A stretch of DNA of 48,969 nt from Micromonospora qiuiae (lineage in GTDB: Bacteria; Actinomycetota; Actinomycetes; Mycobacteriales; Micromonosporaceae). Below the pieces are notes generated by a model. It saw nothing but the letters and a program-made list of their open reading frames with translations, searched no databases and was not told the DNA's origin. Shown here piece after piece: positions 32,231 to 41,000 of this stretch (position 1 is the stretch's first letter; each line of letters begins with the position of its first letter). Location: the NCBI RefSeq assembly GCF_016863555.1, contig NZ_BOPC01000066.1:1-48969 (forward strand), written 5' to 3'. The position numbers and the translations under genes were made by a program.

Positions 32231-33478
32231 GTGCACGCCATCTCCCGCAGCCTCCGGCGGGCCGCCGCGGCCTGCGCCGCGGCCCTCGTCACCGGCGCGC
32301 TCGTCCTACCCGTACAGTCCGCACCGGCCGCCGCCGCCATCGGCGGGCTCACCTGGCAGGACGAGTTCAACGCACCCGCCGGCACGCCCGTGGACCAATC
32401 CAAGTGGCGCTTCGACATCGGCGGCCACGGCTGGGGCAACAACGAACGGCAGTACTACACCAACAGCACGAGCAACGCGGTGCACGACGGTCAGGGCAAC
32501 CTCGTCATCACCGCCCGCCGCGAAAACCCGGCCAACTACCAGTGCCACTACGGTCGGTGCGAGTACACCTCGGCCCGGCTGCTGACCGCCGCCACGTTCA
32601 GCCAGGCGTACGGCCGCTTCGAAGCCCGCATCAAGATCCCCCGGGGCCAGGGCATCTGGCCGGCGTTCTGGATGCTCGGCAACAACTTCGGCAACGTCGG
32701 CTGGCCAGCCTCCGGCGAGATCGACATCATGGAGAACATCGGCCGGGAGCCGAACACCGTGCACGGCACCATCCACGGGCCGGGCTACTCCGGTGGCGGC
32801 GGGATCGGCGGCAGCCGCACCATCGGGCAGCCGCTCGCAGACACCTTCCACACCTACCGGGTGGACTGGGAGCCGAACGTCATCCGCTGGTACCTCGACG
32901 GCCAGGAGTTCTTCCGGGTCGACCCGGGTCGCCTGGGCGGCAACCGTTGGGTGTTCGACCACCCCTTCTTCATGATCCTCAACGTCGCGGTCGGTGGTGA
33001 CTGGCCCGGCTACCCCGACGGCTCGACCCAGTTCCCACAGCAGATGCTCGTCGACTACGTCCGGGTCTACGGCCACGTGCCGGACGGCAACTCCGGCACC
33101 ACCCGGATCCGGGGCCAGCAGAGCGGCCGGTGCATCGACATCCCCAGCGCGAACCCGTACGACGGCGCGCCGTTGCAGATCTGGGACTGCAACACCACCG
33201 CCGCCCAGGCGTGGACCTTCGCCGCCGACGGCACCATCCGTGCCATGGGCAAGTGCATGGACCCGGCCTGGGCCGGCACCGCCAACGGCACCGAGGTCAA
33301 CCTGGTCACCTGCAACGGCAACCCGGCCCAACGCTTCACTCTCAACGCCGCCGGCGACCTGGTCAACCTCAACGCGAACCGCTGCGTGGACGTACGCGAC
33401 AACAACCCGAACAACGGCGGCCGGTTGCAGCTGTGGGACTGCGCTGGCACCCCCAACCAGAAGTGGTCACGCGCCTGA
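32231..33478 (+). CDS. Secreted GH16 beta-glucanase with ricin-type lectin domain
   Basis: 415 residues, GTG start with GAGGAGA 7 bases upstream. The signal peptide (about 1-36, ending APAAAA) is followed by a GH16 domain (38-281) with the catalytic GEIDIMEN motif: nucleophile Glu163, Asp165, acid/base Glu168. The surrounding residues (WPASGEIDIMENIG, and HGTIHGPGYSG) fit endo-1,3-beta-glucanases (laminarinases). Residues about 290-415 form a ricin-type beta-trefoil (CBM13-like) with QxW repeats. It is expected to degrade beta-1,3-glucan outside the cell, under the LacI-type operator just upstream. Confidence 0.94.
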   Translation: MHAISRSLRRAAAACAAALVTGALVLPVQSAPAAAAIGGLTWQDEFNAPAGTPVDQSKWRFDIGGHGWGNNERQYYTNSTSNAVHDGQGNLVITARRENPANYQCHYGRCEYTSARLLTAATFSQAYGRFEARIKIPRGQGIWPAFWMLGNNFGNVGWPASGEIDIMENIGREPNTVHGTIHGPGYSGGGGIGGSRTIGQPLADTFHTYRVDWEPNVIRWYLDGQEFFRVDPGRLGGNRWVFDHPFFMILNVAVGGDWPGYPDGSTQFPQQMLVDYVRVYGHVPDGNSGTTRIRGQQSGRCIDIPSANPYDGAPLQIWDCNTTAAQAWTFAADGTIRAMGKCMDPAWAGTANGTEVNLVTCNGNPAQRFTLNAAGDLVNLNANRCVDVRDNNPNNGGRLQLWDCAGTPNQKWSRA

Positions 33479-33591
33479 CGGTGCCCGGCACCCGTGCTCA
33501 GCCATAGTCAGGGCGGCGGCCGGCAGGCGTTCGGGTACGGTAACTCCGGAGGGCGGGTCCTGCCGTCGGGCGGGTGGTGGGCGGAGGTCCG

Positions 33592-34449
33592 GTGGGCATG
33601 CGTCTGCACGTCGGGTGTGCGATGTGGACGCACAAGGCATGGCAGGGCCGACTGCTCCCCCATCCGCTGCCCGCGCAGGACCGACTGCGGCACTACGCCG
33701 GCTGGTGCGACGCGGTCGAGGGCAACACCACCTTCTACGCGACGCCGACCCCGGAAACCGTGGCCTCGTGGGCGCAGCAGACCAGCCCCGACTTCCGGTT
33801 CGTGGTCAAGCTGCCGAAGATCGTCACGCACGAACGCCGGCTCACCGACGTCAACGCGCCGATGCGCACGTTCCTGGACGCGATCGAGCCGCTCGGTCCC
33901 CGCGCCCACGCCCTCTGGGTCCAACTGCCCGGCTCCTTCGGTCCGGCCGACGTACCCACGCTCGCCCGCTTCCTGCGCCGGTTGCCCGGCGCCCACCGCT
34001 GTGCCGTCGAGGTCCGCCATCCCGCGTTCTTCACCGATGCGCGCGCCGGGCGGGAGCTGGAGTCGGTGCTCGCCACCGTAAAGGCCGAGTGGATCCCCTT
34101 CGACACCACGGCGTTCTTCACCGACCCACCGACCAGTGACGCCGAGCGGGACGCCTGGACGAAAAAGCCCCGCCTGCCGTTGCGGACGGCCGCGCTGACC
34201 GACCGGCCGATCGTCCGCTACCTCGGTCGCGACGACCCGACCCGGACCGTCGAGGGCTGGCAGCGCTGGCTCGACATCACCGCCGGCTGGCTGCGCGAGG
34301 GCCGCTCACCGACCGTCTTCATCCACACCCCGGACAACGCCGACGCACCCACGCTGGCCCGCCGTTTCCACGACGAGGTACGCGCCCGCGTGCCCGCCCT
34401 GGCGCCGCTGCCCGAGCCGATCCCGGTCGAACCCACCACCCTGTTCTGA
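33592..34449 (+). CDS. DUF72 (YecE-like) protein
   Basis: 285 residues, TIM-barrel-like family of unknown function. The signature HVGCAMWTHKAWQGRLLP near the start, the block DAVEGNTTFYATPTPETVAS (family E-x-N-x-T/S-F-Y) and FRFVVKLPKIVTHERRL are clear, as is CAVEVRHPAFF. GTG at 33592 is preferred by its GGAGG at 5 bases; ATG at 33598 would drop two residues. It has no obvious link to its GH16 and exporter neighbours. Confidence 0.9.
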   Translation: MGMRLHVGCAMWTHKAWQGRLLPHPLPAQDRLRHYAGWCDAVEGNTTFYATPTPETVASWAQQTSPDFRFVVKLPKIVTHERRLTDVNAPMRTFLDAIEPLGPRAHALWVQLPGSFGPADVPTLARFLRRLPGAHRCAVEVRHPAFFTDARAGRELESVLATVKAEWIPFDTTAFFTDPPTSDAERDAWTKKPRLPLRTAALTDRPIVRYLGRDDPTRTVEGWQRWLDITAGWLREGRSPTVFIHTPDNADAPTLARRFHDEVRARVPALAPLPEPIPVEPTTLF

Positions 34450-34673
34450 GGACCCGAGCCGGGCCACGTGGTGGCGATCGCCGGGCGGGCCGGGCGGCAT
34501 TCGGCGTACCCGCACTGTGCTGCCGCGTGACGAGGAACACGCCGCCGAACCCCTCGGTAGCCCGCAAAACCGGCGGCGCGCTGTCGGTGGCGATGGCTAG
34601 TCTTCCTGACGGTCCGCGCGCCGCGCCACCATCACCGGATTCCTCCGGTCATTTCCGACTCCCAGGAGACCTC

Positions 34674-36284
34674 GTGACACAGCAACCTGTCGCGGCATCG
34701 CCGCCGGTCGCGACATCCGACAAGCTCGACGCCGCCGTGCTCAAGGTGGCCGGCGTCGTGGTGCTCGGTGCGATCATGTCGATCCTCGACGTGACGGTGG
34801 TCAGCGTCGCGCTGCCGACATTCCAGAGCGAGTTCGACGCCACGTACGCCCGCGTCGCGTGGACGATGACCGGTTACACGCTGGCGCTGGCCACGGTCAT
34901 CCCGCTCAGTGGGTGGGCCGCCGACCGGTTCGGCACCAAACGCCTCTACATGATCGCGTTGATGCTGTTCACCATCGGGTCCGGCCTGTGCGCCACCGCC
35001 GACACCATCGGAGAGCTGATCGCGTACCGGGTGTTGCAGGGCCTCGGCGGCGGCATGCTCATGCCGATCGGCATGACGATCATGACCCGGGCGGCCGGCC
35101 CGCACCGGATCGGCCGGCTGATGGCCGTCCTCGGCATCCCGATGCTGCTCGGCCCGATCGGCGGCCCGATCCTGGGTGGCTGGCTGATCGACGTGGCGAG
35201 CTGGCACTGGATCTTCCTGATCAACCTGCCGATCGGCGCCATCGCGCTGGTCTACGCGCAGCTTGCCCTGCCGAAGGACAGCCCCGAGCCGTCCGAGTCG
35301 TTCGATTTCGTCGGCATGCTGATGCTCTCGCCCGGTCTCGCCCTGTTCCTCTACGGCGTCTCCACGCTGCCCGAGACCGGCACCTTCGCCGACCCGGAGG
35401 TCTGGGGGCCGATGCTGGTCGGTGCGGCGCTGGTGGTCGCTTTCGTCTTCTACTCGTTCAAGCCCCAACACCCGCTGCTCGACCTGCGGCTGTTCCGCAA
35501 CCGCAGGCTCACCATCGCGGCGGTGACCATGTTCGTCTTCATCATCGCGTTCATGGGCGCCGGGCTGCTGTTCCCGAGCTACTTCCTCCAGGTGCGCGGC
35601 CAGTCGACGCTGCACGCCGGCCTGCTGATCGCGCCGCAGGGCCTCGGCGCGATGCTCACCATGCCGATCGCGGGCGTGCTGGCCGACAAGTTGCCAGTTG
35701 GCCGCACGGTGCCGTTCGCGCTGCTGCTGATCGTCGGCGGGCTCTTCACCTTCACCCAGCTCGACGCGGACACCTCGTACGTGCTGATCTGCGGCTCGCT
35801 GTTCGTGATGGGCCTGGGCATGGGCGGCACGATGATGCCCATCATGACCTCGGCGCTGAAGACCCTCACCGGTCACGAGGTGGCGCGCGGCACCACCCTG
35901 GTGAACATCCTCCAGCAGATCGGCGGTTCCGTCGGTGCCGCGGTGATGTCGGTGATCCTCACCAGCGAGCTCAAAGGCTCTCCGGCGATTCCCGGCCTGA
36001 CCGGCCCGAACGGCGAGCCGGTCACCGAGGCCGGGCTGGCCATCGCCGCCCAGCAGCGACCGGAGCTGGCCCAGCAGATTCCCGACCCGTCGCTCATCCA
36101 GCGCGGGCTCGACTTCGCCGCCGACTCCTTCGCCACCACGTTCTGGGTGGCGTTCGGGCTGGTCCTGCTCACGTTCATCCCGGCCGCGTTCCTGCCCCGC
36201 AAGCGGGAACGCTCGCACCTGCTGGACGACCAGTCCGGAGGCGATCCCGGCGAGCAGCTGAAAACGCCCGCCATCGTCCACTGA
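34674..36284 (+). CDS. MFS drug exporter, DHA2 family (14-TM)
   Basis: 536 residues, hydrophobic throughout. The DHA2 motif LDVTVVSVALPTFQSEF is at about 41-57; motif A appears as GWAADRFGTKRLY and motif C as GIPMLLGPIGGPILGGWLI. This matches EmrB/QacA-type proton-driven multidrug exporters. GTG at 34674 has CAGGAGA 4 bases upstream; the open frame from 34527 is not supported. A strong hairpin follows the stop. No regulator gene is adjacent. Confidence 0.93.
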   Translation: MTQQPVAASPPVATSDKLDAAVLKVAGVVVLGAIMSILDVTVVSVALPTFQSEFDATYARVAWTMTGYTLALATVIPLSGWAADRFGTKRLYMIALMLFTIGSGLCATADTIGELIAYRVLQGLGGGMLMPIGMTIMTRAAGPHRIGRLMAVLGIPMLLGPIGGPILGGWLIDVASWHWIFLINLPIGAIALVYAQLALPKDSPEPSESFDFVGMLMLSPGLALFLYGVSTLPETGTFADPEVWGPMLVGAALVVAFVFYSFKPQHPLLDLRLFRNRRLTIAAVTMFVFIIAFMGAGLLFPSYFLQVRGQSTLHAGLLIAPQGLGAMLTMPIAGVLADKLPVGRTVPFALLLIVGGLFTFTQLDADTSYVLICGSLFVMGLGMGGTMMPIMTSALKTLTGHEVARGTTLVNILQQIGGSVGAAVMSVILTSELKGSPAIPGLTGPNGEPVTEAGLAIAAQQRPELAQQIPDPSLIQRGLDFAADSFATTFWVAFGLVLLTFIPAAFLPRKRERSHLLDDQSGGDPGEQLKTPAIVH

Positions 36285-36296
36285 CCTTCGGTCGTC

Positions 36297-36328
36297 GGGG
36301 CCGCCGGACACCAACGTCCGGCGGCCCC
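36297..36328 (+). terminator. Hairpin terminator after the MFS gene
   Basis: Perfect 13-bp stem, GGGGCCGCCGGAC at 36297-36309 and GTCCGGCGGCCCC at 36316-36328, loop ACCAAC, starting 13 bases behind the stop. Confidence 0.85.
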
Positions 36329-36368
36329 TCGTCCGGTGACGCCACCTCACTCGACGTGAAGCCGTCCA

Positions 36369-36905
36369 TCAGGCGGGAGTTATCTCACCTACGGCGAACT
36401 CCAGATCCGGAAACTCGTACCGCTCCCGCATGGCGGCGGCCAGTTCCGCGCCGACCCGATCGACCATGACCTTGATTCCGGATCCGTCGGCGCGCGGTGT
36501 CACCGCCGCGACGGCAACCCCTTCGCCACGCCAGTACGCGATGTCCGTCCCGATGCGCTCCGCGACCTCATGCAGGAGCGTGCGGGGATGTCGCGCGTCG
36601 GCGAAGGTGAGCCGGAATTCCGGGTGCCGCCCGCTGAGGCCGGCGTCGCTCGAGCATTGCAGCAGTAGAGCCCGACACGTCCGCTTCGCACACAGCCAGC
36701 CGCGTGCCGTGGACACATGCAGGTCGGCCCTGTCGAGCTGACAGCGCCAACGAATCGCGGCAAAGACCACCAGCAAGCCGCCGCCCCAGGTCCGCCCAGG
36801 AACGGCCCGGCCCGGCTCGGCCGGGTGCTCACCTATGAGTGATGGCATAAACGGTTCAGCTCGACAGGGCCCAAACGAAGGGATACGCATCCCGTTCAGC
36901 AGCAC
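36369..36905 (-). CDS. Hypothetical protein, uncertain 5' end
   Basis: The last 90 or so residues look like a real protein: FRLTFADARHPRTLLHEVAE, then IGTDIAYWRGEGVAVAAVTP and MVDRVGAELAAAMRERYEFP. The upstream half is Cys/Arg-rich, poorly biased in codon use and may not be translated. Possible starts are ATG 36905, ATG 36848 and GTG 36716 (116 codons). No domain recognised. The gene could be a fragment, since the adjacent region shows rearrangement. Confidence 0.4.
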   Translation of the reverse strand: MLLNGMRIPSFGPCRAEPFMPSLIGEHPAEPGRAVPGRTWGGGLLVVFAAIRWRCQLDRADLHVSTARGWLCAKRTCRALLLQCSSDAGLSGRHPEFRLTFADARHPRTLLHEVAERIGTDIAYWRGEGVAVAAVTPRADGSGIKVMVDRVGAELAAAMRERYEFPDLEFAVGEITPA

Positions 36906-36923
36906 GGCGTTCAGGTCGGTGAC

Positions 36924-36970
36924 GGCTGGCTGCCCGGGCCGGCAGACCCAGCTCGGGCGGGTAGCGTCAA
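36924..36970. repeat. 47-bp direct repeat, copy A
   Basis: Begins GGCTGGCTGCCCGGGCCGGC and matches 37477-37525 with four or so differences. On the minus strand it encodes YPPELGLPARAA, a copy of the C-terminal part of the protein at 37442-38059. It ends just before the start of the truncated HTH gene. Confidence 0.85.
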
Positions 36971-36974
36971 CGCC

Positions 36975-37517
36975 ATGTCACTGGAGGCCATCGGGGCGCT
37001 GCGGGAACCGGCGCGCCGGGCGGTGTACGAGTACGTCGTCGGGCGGGCGGAGGCGGTGAGCCGTAACGAGGTGGCCGAGGCGGTGGGCATCGGCCGTACC
37101 TTGGCGGCATTTCATCTGGACAAGCTGGCCGAGGCGGGGCTGTTGGAGACGGCCTACGCGCCGCGCAGCGGCGGACCGGGGGCGGGGCGGCCGGCCAAGC
37201 TGTACCGCCGGTCGGCCGCCGAGCACGCGGTGACGCTGCCGCCGCGCGACTACCGGCTGCTGGCCGAGGTGCTGGCGGAGGCGGTCGAGCGGGCCGGTGT
37301 GGAGCCGGCGGCCTACGCGGCGGCCCACGAGGTGGGCGCGAAGCTCGCCGGAGACGAGGTCGTTTCGCGCTTGAGGGTGCTGGGCTACGAGCGCGCCCGA
37401 CGGCCGGGTCGCCGGTCCCGCGCCGAGGCAGCCCACGTAGGTCAGCGGTCCGCTTCTGCGGCACCGGGCTCGGAGGGGCTGGCTGCCCTGGCCGGCAGAC
37501 CCAGCTCGGCCGGGTAA
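36975..37517 (+). pseudogene. Truncated HTH (ArsR-like) regulator
   Basis: The N-terminal 135 residues are a normal winged-HTH regulator: LEAIGALREPARRAVYEYVV, then EVAEAVGIGRTLAAFHLDKL, the wing GGPGAGRPAKLYRR and the helix RDYRLLAEVLAEAVERAG. Full-length relatives, as I know them, continue with a Cys-containing effector domain (around NCPFH and CGMN motifs) to about 220 residues. Here the frame leaves homology after RLRVLGYE and ends in Arg/Ala-rich sequence that overlaps the 3' end of the opposite gene. So the effector domain is missing; DNA binding may survive. Confidence 0.7.
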
Positions 37518-38059
37518 CGGTCGAAGCGGCGCAGGCCCAGCTTGCGCGCCGCGACCGGCCACGGCGTCTCGGTGGCGAGCACGACAAGATGCTCGAAGTT
37601 CGACAGATATGCCTCGCTGCGCACGGCCCGCTCGGCGAGGATGTACGGCTCCAGCACCGCCCATGCCTCCCGAGCGCGGAAACCGCCTGAGCCGAGCAGC
37701 AGGGCCGGATCGACCACGTTGAAGGCCAGCATCTGGCCCAGGCTGTTGTAGTACAGCGCGATCCGGTTCACATGTTTACGGGCATCGGGCGGCAGCCCGC
37801 TGACCGGGACAGCCGTCGGGTGCCGCGCCGGCAGCTCGGTGAGCACGAACTGCTGGCTGTCCAGGAAGTCGTCGCTCATCCGGTCGCGGGTGAGCAACTC
37901 GATCGCGACCAGGGTGTGGTTGGCGCTCTGCGACAGCCGCAGCTGCCGGAGCGCGAAGAACGCCGAGACACCGACGGTGATCACCGAGACTGCGGCCACG
38001 ACCGCGTTGGTCACGATGGCGACATCCATGGCAGTCATCGTACGAAGTTTGTGCGACAT
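37442..38059 (-). CDS. Single-TM membrane protein, unknown function
   Basis: 205 residues from MSHKLRTMTAMDVAIVTNAV, one membrane helix at about 13-35 (VTNAVVAAVSVITVGVSAFF), then a helical cytoplasmic part (LSQSANHTLVAIELLTRDRM to VNRIALYYNSLGQMLAFNVV). It resembles DUF4760-like membrane proteins in layout; not certain. ATG at 38059 is preferred because GAGGT is 5 bases upstream; 38038 and 38029 are later options. Its last 20 codons overlap the truncated HTH gene on the other strand and contain repeat copy B. Confidence 0.72.
   Translation of the reverse strand: MSHKLRTMTAMDVAIVTNAVVAAVSVITVGVSAFFALRQLRLSQSANHTLVAIELLTRDRMSDDFLDSQQFVLTELPARHPTAVPVSGLPPDARKHVNRIALYYNSLGQMLAFNVVDPALLLGSGGFRAREAWAVLEPYILAERAVRSEAYLSNFEHLVVLATETPWPVAARKLGLRRFDRYPAELGLPARAASPSEPGAAEADR
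37477..37525. repeat. 47-bp direct repeat, copy B
   Basis: Begins GGCTGGCTGCCCTGGCCGGC; 553 bp from copy A in the same orientation. It lies inside the 3' end of the minus-strand gene 37442-38059, where it encodes YPAELGLPARAA. The two copies bracket the truncated HTH gene. Confidence 0.85.
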
Positions 38060-38150
38060 GCCGACCTCGGCCAGTCTGCACCTCACTTCATCAGGCTGTG
38101 CCAGCCGTGCCGCCGCTGAAGCGACCGCCGCGAGTCGGCGAGGTGACCGG

Positions 38151-38185
38151 CCCCGGGGCCAGGCAGGTTACGCCCGGCCCCGGGG
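38151..38185 (-). terminator. Hairpin terminator after the beta-helix gene
   Basis: CCCCGGGGCC at 38151-38160 pairs with GGCCCCGGGG at 38176-38185, loop 15 bases, directly behind the stop at 38190. Confidence 0.75.
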
Positions 38186-38189
38186 GTTC

Positions 38190-40883
38190 TCAGTTGCGCC
38201 GGCTCCACTGCTGGTTCGCACCGCCGTTGCACGACCAAAGAATGATCTTCGTGCCGTTGGCGGTGGCGGCGCCGTTGGCATCAACGCACAGTCCGGATTG
38301 CGCGTTGGTGATGGTGCCGTCGGCGTTGATGTTCCACTGCTGGTTGAGTCCACCGTGGCAGTCCCAGATGATGACGGCGGTGCCGTTGGTCGTGCCCGCC
38401 CCCGAGGCGTCCAGGCACTTGTTGCCGTACACGGTCAGTTGCTTGCTCGCGGTGTAGGTCCACCGCTGGTGTGTGCCGCCGGAGCAGTCCCACAGTTGCA
38501 CCTGAGCCCCGTTGGCGGTGGTGGCGCCAGGGACCTCGATACAGCGTCCCGACTGGCCGCCCACGAGCTGCGTGCCCTGCCCGCCGCCGGTGCTCTGCTG
38601 CCGGACGATCGACTTGGACTCAGCCGATCGATTGCCTTGTGCGTCGAGGACGTAGAGCCGGTACTCACCCGGCGACGTGGGAACAGCTATGGAGGTGGCG
38701 TTGCCGTCTGCCCTGGTCATCGTCGGGCCTACGGCGAAGGTGGTGGTACCGGAGGGAGCCAGCCAGATCGTCCGGGTCGGGTCGCCGGTGCTTCGGATCG
38801 GAATCGAGGACGTCCCGCTGCTGACGAACGTGCTGGCCGGCAGGACGTAATCCTGCATCGGCAGGTTGCGTGGCTGCGTGATGTCCCGGAACGATTCCTC
38901 AAGCCCGGATTTCACGGCGATGGCATAGGCAGGTGCCGGCCAGACATAGTCTGCGGAAACGAGAATGTCGTGGATCGTGCTGTTCGGCAGATTCTTGTTG
39001 GAGACCTTGTTGATCGGCCCGTACGTCTGCGTGATGTTCAAGTCGTGCTTGCGACCCCAGTCATCGGAGTTGATCATCCACGTGATGTTCTTGTCCACGC
39101 TCAGGACGTTGTCGCGGAACGTCATGTACGCCGAGCCCTCGTCCGGGTGAAGCCCGTACTTGTGGCCGGCCGGCACGCCCTGCAGATAATTGTTGTTGAT
39201 CGTGGTGCCCGGCTGGCTGCCCAGCGTGTAGATGGGAGCCGTGTCGCTGAGGCGCTGCACCGTGTCGATGATGTGGTTGTAGCTGATGTTGTTGTTCTTC
39301 GCCGTCGTGGTGGGTCGGTTGGGCACGATCGACCCTGCGGACCCGTCGAAGTTCCACCATCCCCAACCGAGCGTGATGCCCGCCCACGGAGCCTTCTCGA
39401 TCCGGTTGTACTGCACGGTGAGGGAGTCGGCGAAGTATGCCGCGACTGCGCCGTGCCCGTTGAACAACACCGCACTGTCGTGGATGTAGTTGTTCTTGAT
39501 CTCGATATTCTTCGGGAGCCCCTCGACCTGAGCGGGATACTTCTCGCGATTGTTCGACGTGTGATCCCCGATGTAGACATGCTGGGGGTGGCCCACGGTG
39601 ACGGCTGATCCGGCGACGTCGTTGGTGTAGTTGCCGATCAACTGCGTGTTCGTCACGTCGTTGACCATGTTGATCCCGTCGGCCCCGGTGTGCTGGATCC
39701 GGTTGCGTTGCAGCAGGATCCCGTCGGCGTTCTGCATGTGGATGATGCCGGGCGTGACGTCGACGTTGCGATAGTGATAGACGTGGAAGTTGCCCTTCGC
39801 GTACGCGAAGGCGCTCAGGTTGCCCTGTTGCGCTTGCTTGAACACCGAGCCGGCCACGTTCATCAGGTTCCAGTCGGAGTGCTGCACGGTGAGGCCGGAG
39901 AACGTGATGTTACGCGCGTGGTTACTGGTCGAGGTGCCGGCGACTCGCAGCACCGTGGCCACGTTGTTCGGCGCGAAGACCGTCGCGGTCGACATGTTCT
40001 CGGCGTTGGCCTTGTAGTAGTACAACGTCCGGCTGGACTTGTCGAAGTAGAACTCGCCCGGCGCGTCCAGGAACTCGTAGGCGTTCATGACCTTGTGGGT
40101 CCCGCCGACCTGCGCGTTGCCGTTGAACGCCCCCTGCGCGATCGCGGCGCCCGGTTGCTGAAACAGCGCGATCCGGTTCGCGCCATCAGCACTTGTCGTC
40201 ACCTGTCGGACGCCTACGATGGCCGTGGTCCAGGTCGTCGCCGTCTCGATTTCGATGTCTTCCTGATTTCGGGACACGGCAGGGAAATCGGCCGTGCGAT
40301 ATCTCGCACCATCACACTGCGACCCTGACTCCCAGGCCCAGTCGGCCTGCCCTGCCGTGATGTTGTACGTGCCGTGGCATCCCGCCGAGTTGATCGTTTT
40401 GGACGCCATGTAGGCCCGCTGGCCGTTGACATAGAGCGTACGCAACTTGTTGGCCCGATCGAGCGGCGCTTTCCAGATGTTGCCGCTGTGCTGGGTCCAG
40501 CCGGTCACCTGCACGCCGCCCTCAAGGACCGGCGTCTCGCCAGGGTGAGCGGCATATGTGATCCGGTGGCCGTTGGTGCCGGAGTCACTCGGCCCGAACT
40601 CGATCGTACTGCTCACCGGATAGCTACCACCGCGCAGGTAAACGTAGATGTCGCCGGTCATGTTCGCGTTCACCTGGCGAACGGCGTCCCGGGCGCGCTG
40701 CAGCGTTCTGAATGGCGATGTGATCGTGCCGGGGTTGGTGTCGTTGCCGCTCGGCGCAACGTAATAGGTTGCCTGGGTCGCGGCCGAAGCCGGAACCGGA
40801 TTCGCAACTATGGCCGGCAGTGCGGTGGAGACGAACACCGCCGCTGCCAGCAGTGCGCTTTTTCCGATGACGAATCGTCTCAT
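38190..40883 (-). CDS. Secreted parallel beta-helix protein with ricin-type lectin domain
   Basis: 897 residues. Signal peptide 1-34 (cleavage near ASAATQ). The mature start TYYVAPSGNDTNPGTITSPF and LQRARDAVRQ, followed by YVYLRGGSYPVSSTIEFGPS, is typical of right-handed beta-helix polysaccharide-active proteins. Helix rungs follow to about 650 (NITFSGLTVQHSDWNLMNVA, IEIKNNYIHDSAVLFNGHGA, ISYNHIIDTVQRLSDTAPIY). A short Ig-like linker and a C-terminal ricin-type beta-trefoil (about 770-897, three QxW repeats) complete it. The pattern recalls GH141-type enzymes or lyases; the substrate is unclear. ATG at 40883 has GAGAGGAG upstream. Confidence 0.88.
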   Translation of the reverse strand: MRRFVIGKSALLAAAVFVSTALPAIVANPVPASAATQATYYVAPSGNDTNPGTITSPFRTLQRARDAVRQVNANMTGDIYVYLRGGSYPVSSTIEFGPSDSGTNGHRITYAAHPGETPVLEGGVQVTGWTQHSGNIWKAPLDRANKLRTLYVNGQRAYMASKTINSAGCHGTYNITAGQADWAWESGSQCDGARYRTADFPAVSRNQEDIEIETATTWTTAIVGVRQVTTSADGANRIALFQQPGAAIAQGAFNGNAQVGGTHKVMNAYEFLDAPGEFYFDKSSRTLYYYKANAENMSTATVFAPNNVATVLRVAGTSTSNHARNITFSGLTVQHSDWNLMNVAGSVFKQAQQGNLSAFAYAKGNFHVYHYRNVDVTPGIIHMQNADGILLQRNRIQHTGADGINMVNDVTNTQLIGNYTNDVAGSAVTVGHPQHVYIGDHTSNNREKYPAQVEGLPKNIEIKNNYIHDSAVLFNGHGAVAAYFADSLTVQYNRIEKAPWAGITLGWGWWNFDGSAGSIVPNRPTTTAKNNNISYNHIIDTVQRLSDTAPIYTLGSQPGTTINNNYLQGVPAGHKYGLHPDEGSAYMTFRDNVLSVDKNITWMINSDDWGRKHDLNITQTYGPINKVSNKNLPNSTIHDILVSADYVWPAPAYAIAVKSGLEESFRDITQPRNLPMQDYVLPASTFVSSGTSSIPIRSTGDPTRTIWLAPSGTTTFAVGPTMTRADGNATSIAVPTSPGEYRLYVLDAQGNRSAESKSIVRQQSTGGGQGTQLVGGQSGRCIEVPGATTANGAQVQLWDCSGGTHQRWTYTASKQLTVYGNKCLDASGAGTTNGTAVIIWDCHGGLNQQWNINADGTITNAQSGLCVDANGAATANGTKIILWSCNGGANQQWSRRN

Positions 40884-41000
40884 TTGCTGCTCCTCTCACT
40901 CCGTCGACAAACCGTTCGCTGAGCAGGTGCGCACCTTCCGAACGCAACGACGGGATCGACAGCGGTCTTATCGCGGACGTGTGACGGGGGCGGGGCCGGG

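Noticed and set aside
34632..36350. 572-codon minus-strand open frame opposite the MFS gene
   Set aside because: Composition (His/Asp/Gln/Arg-rich) is that of an antisense shadow; the plus strand encodes a complete DHA2 exporter with a ribosome site and a terminator.
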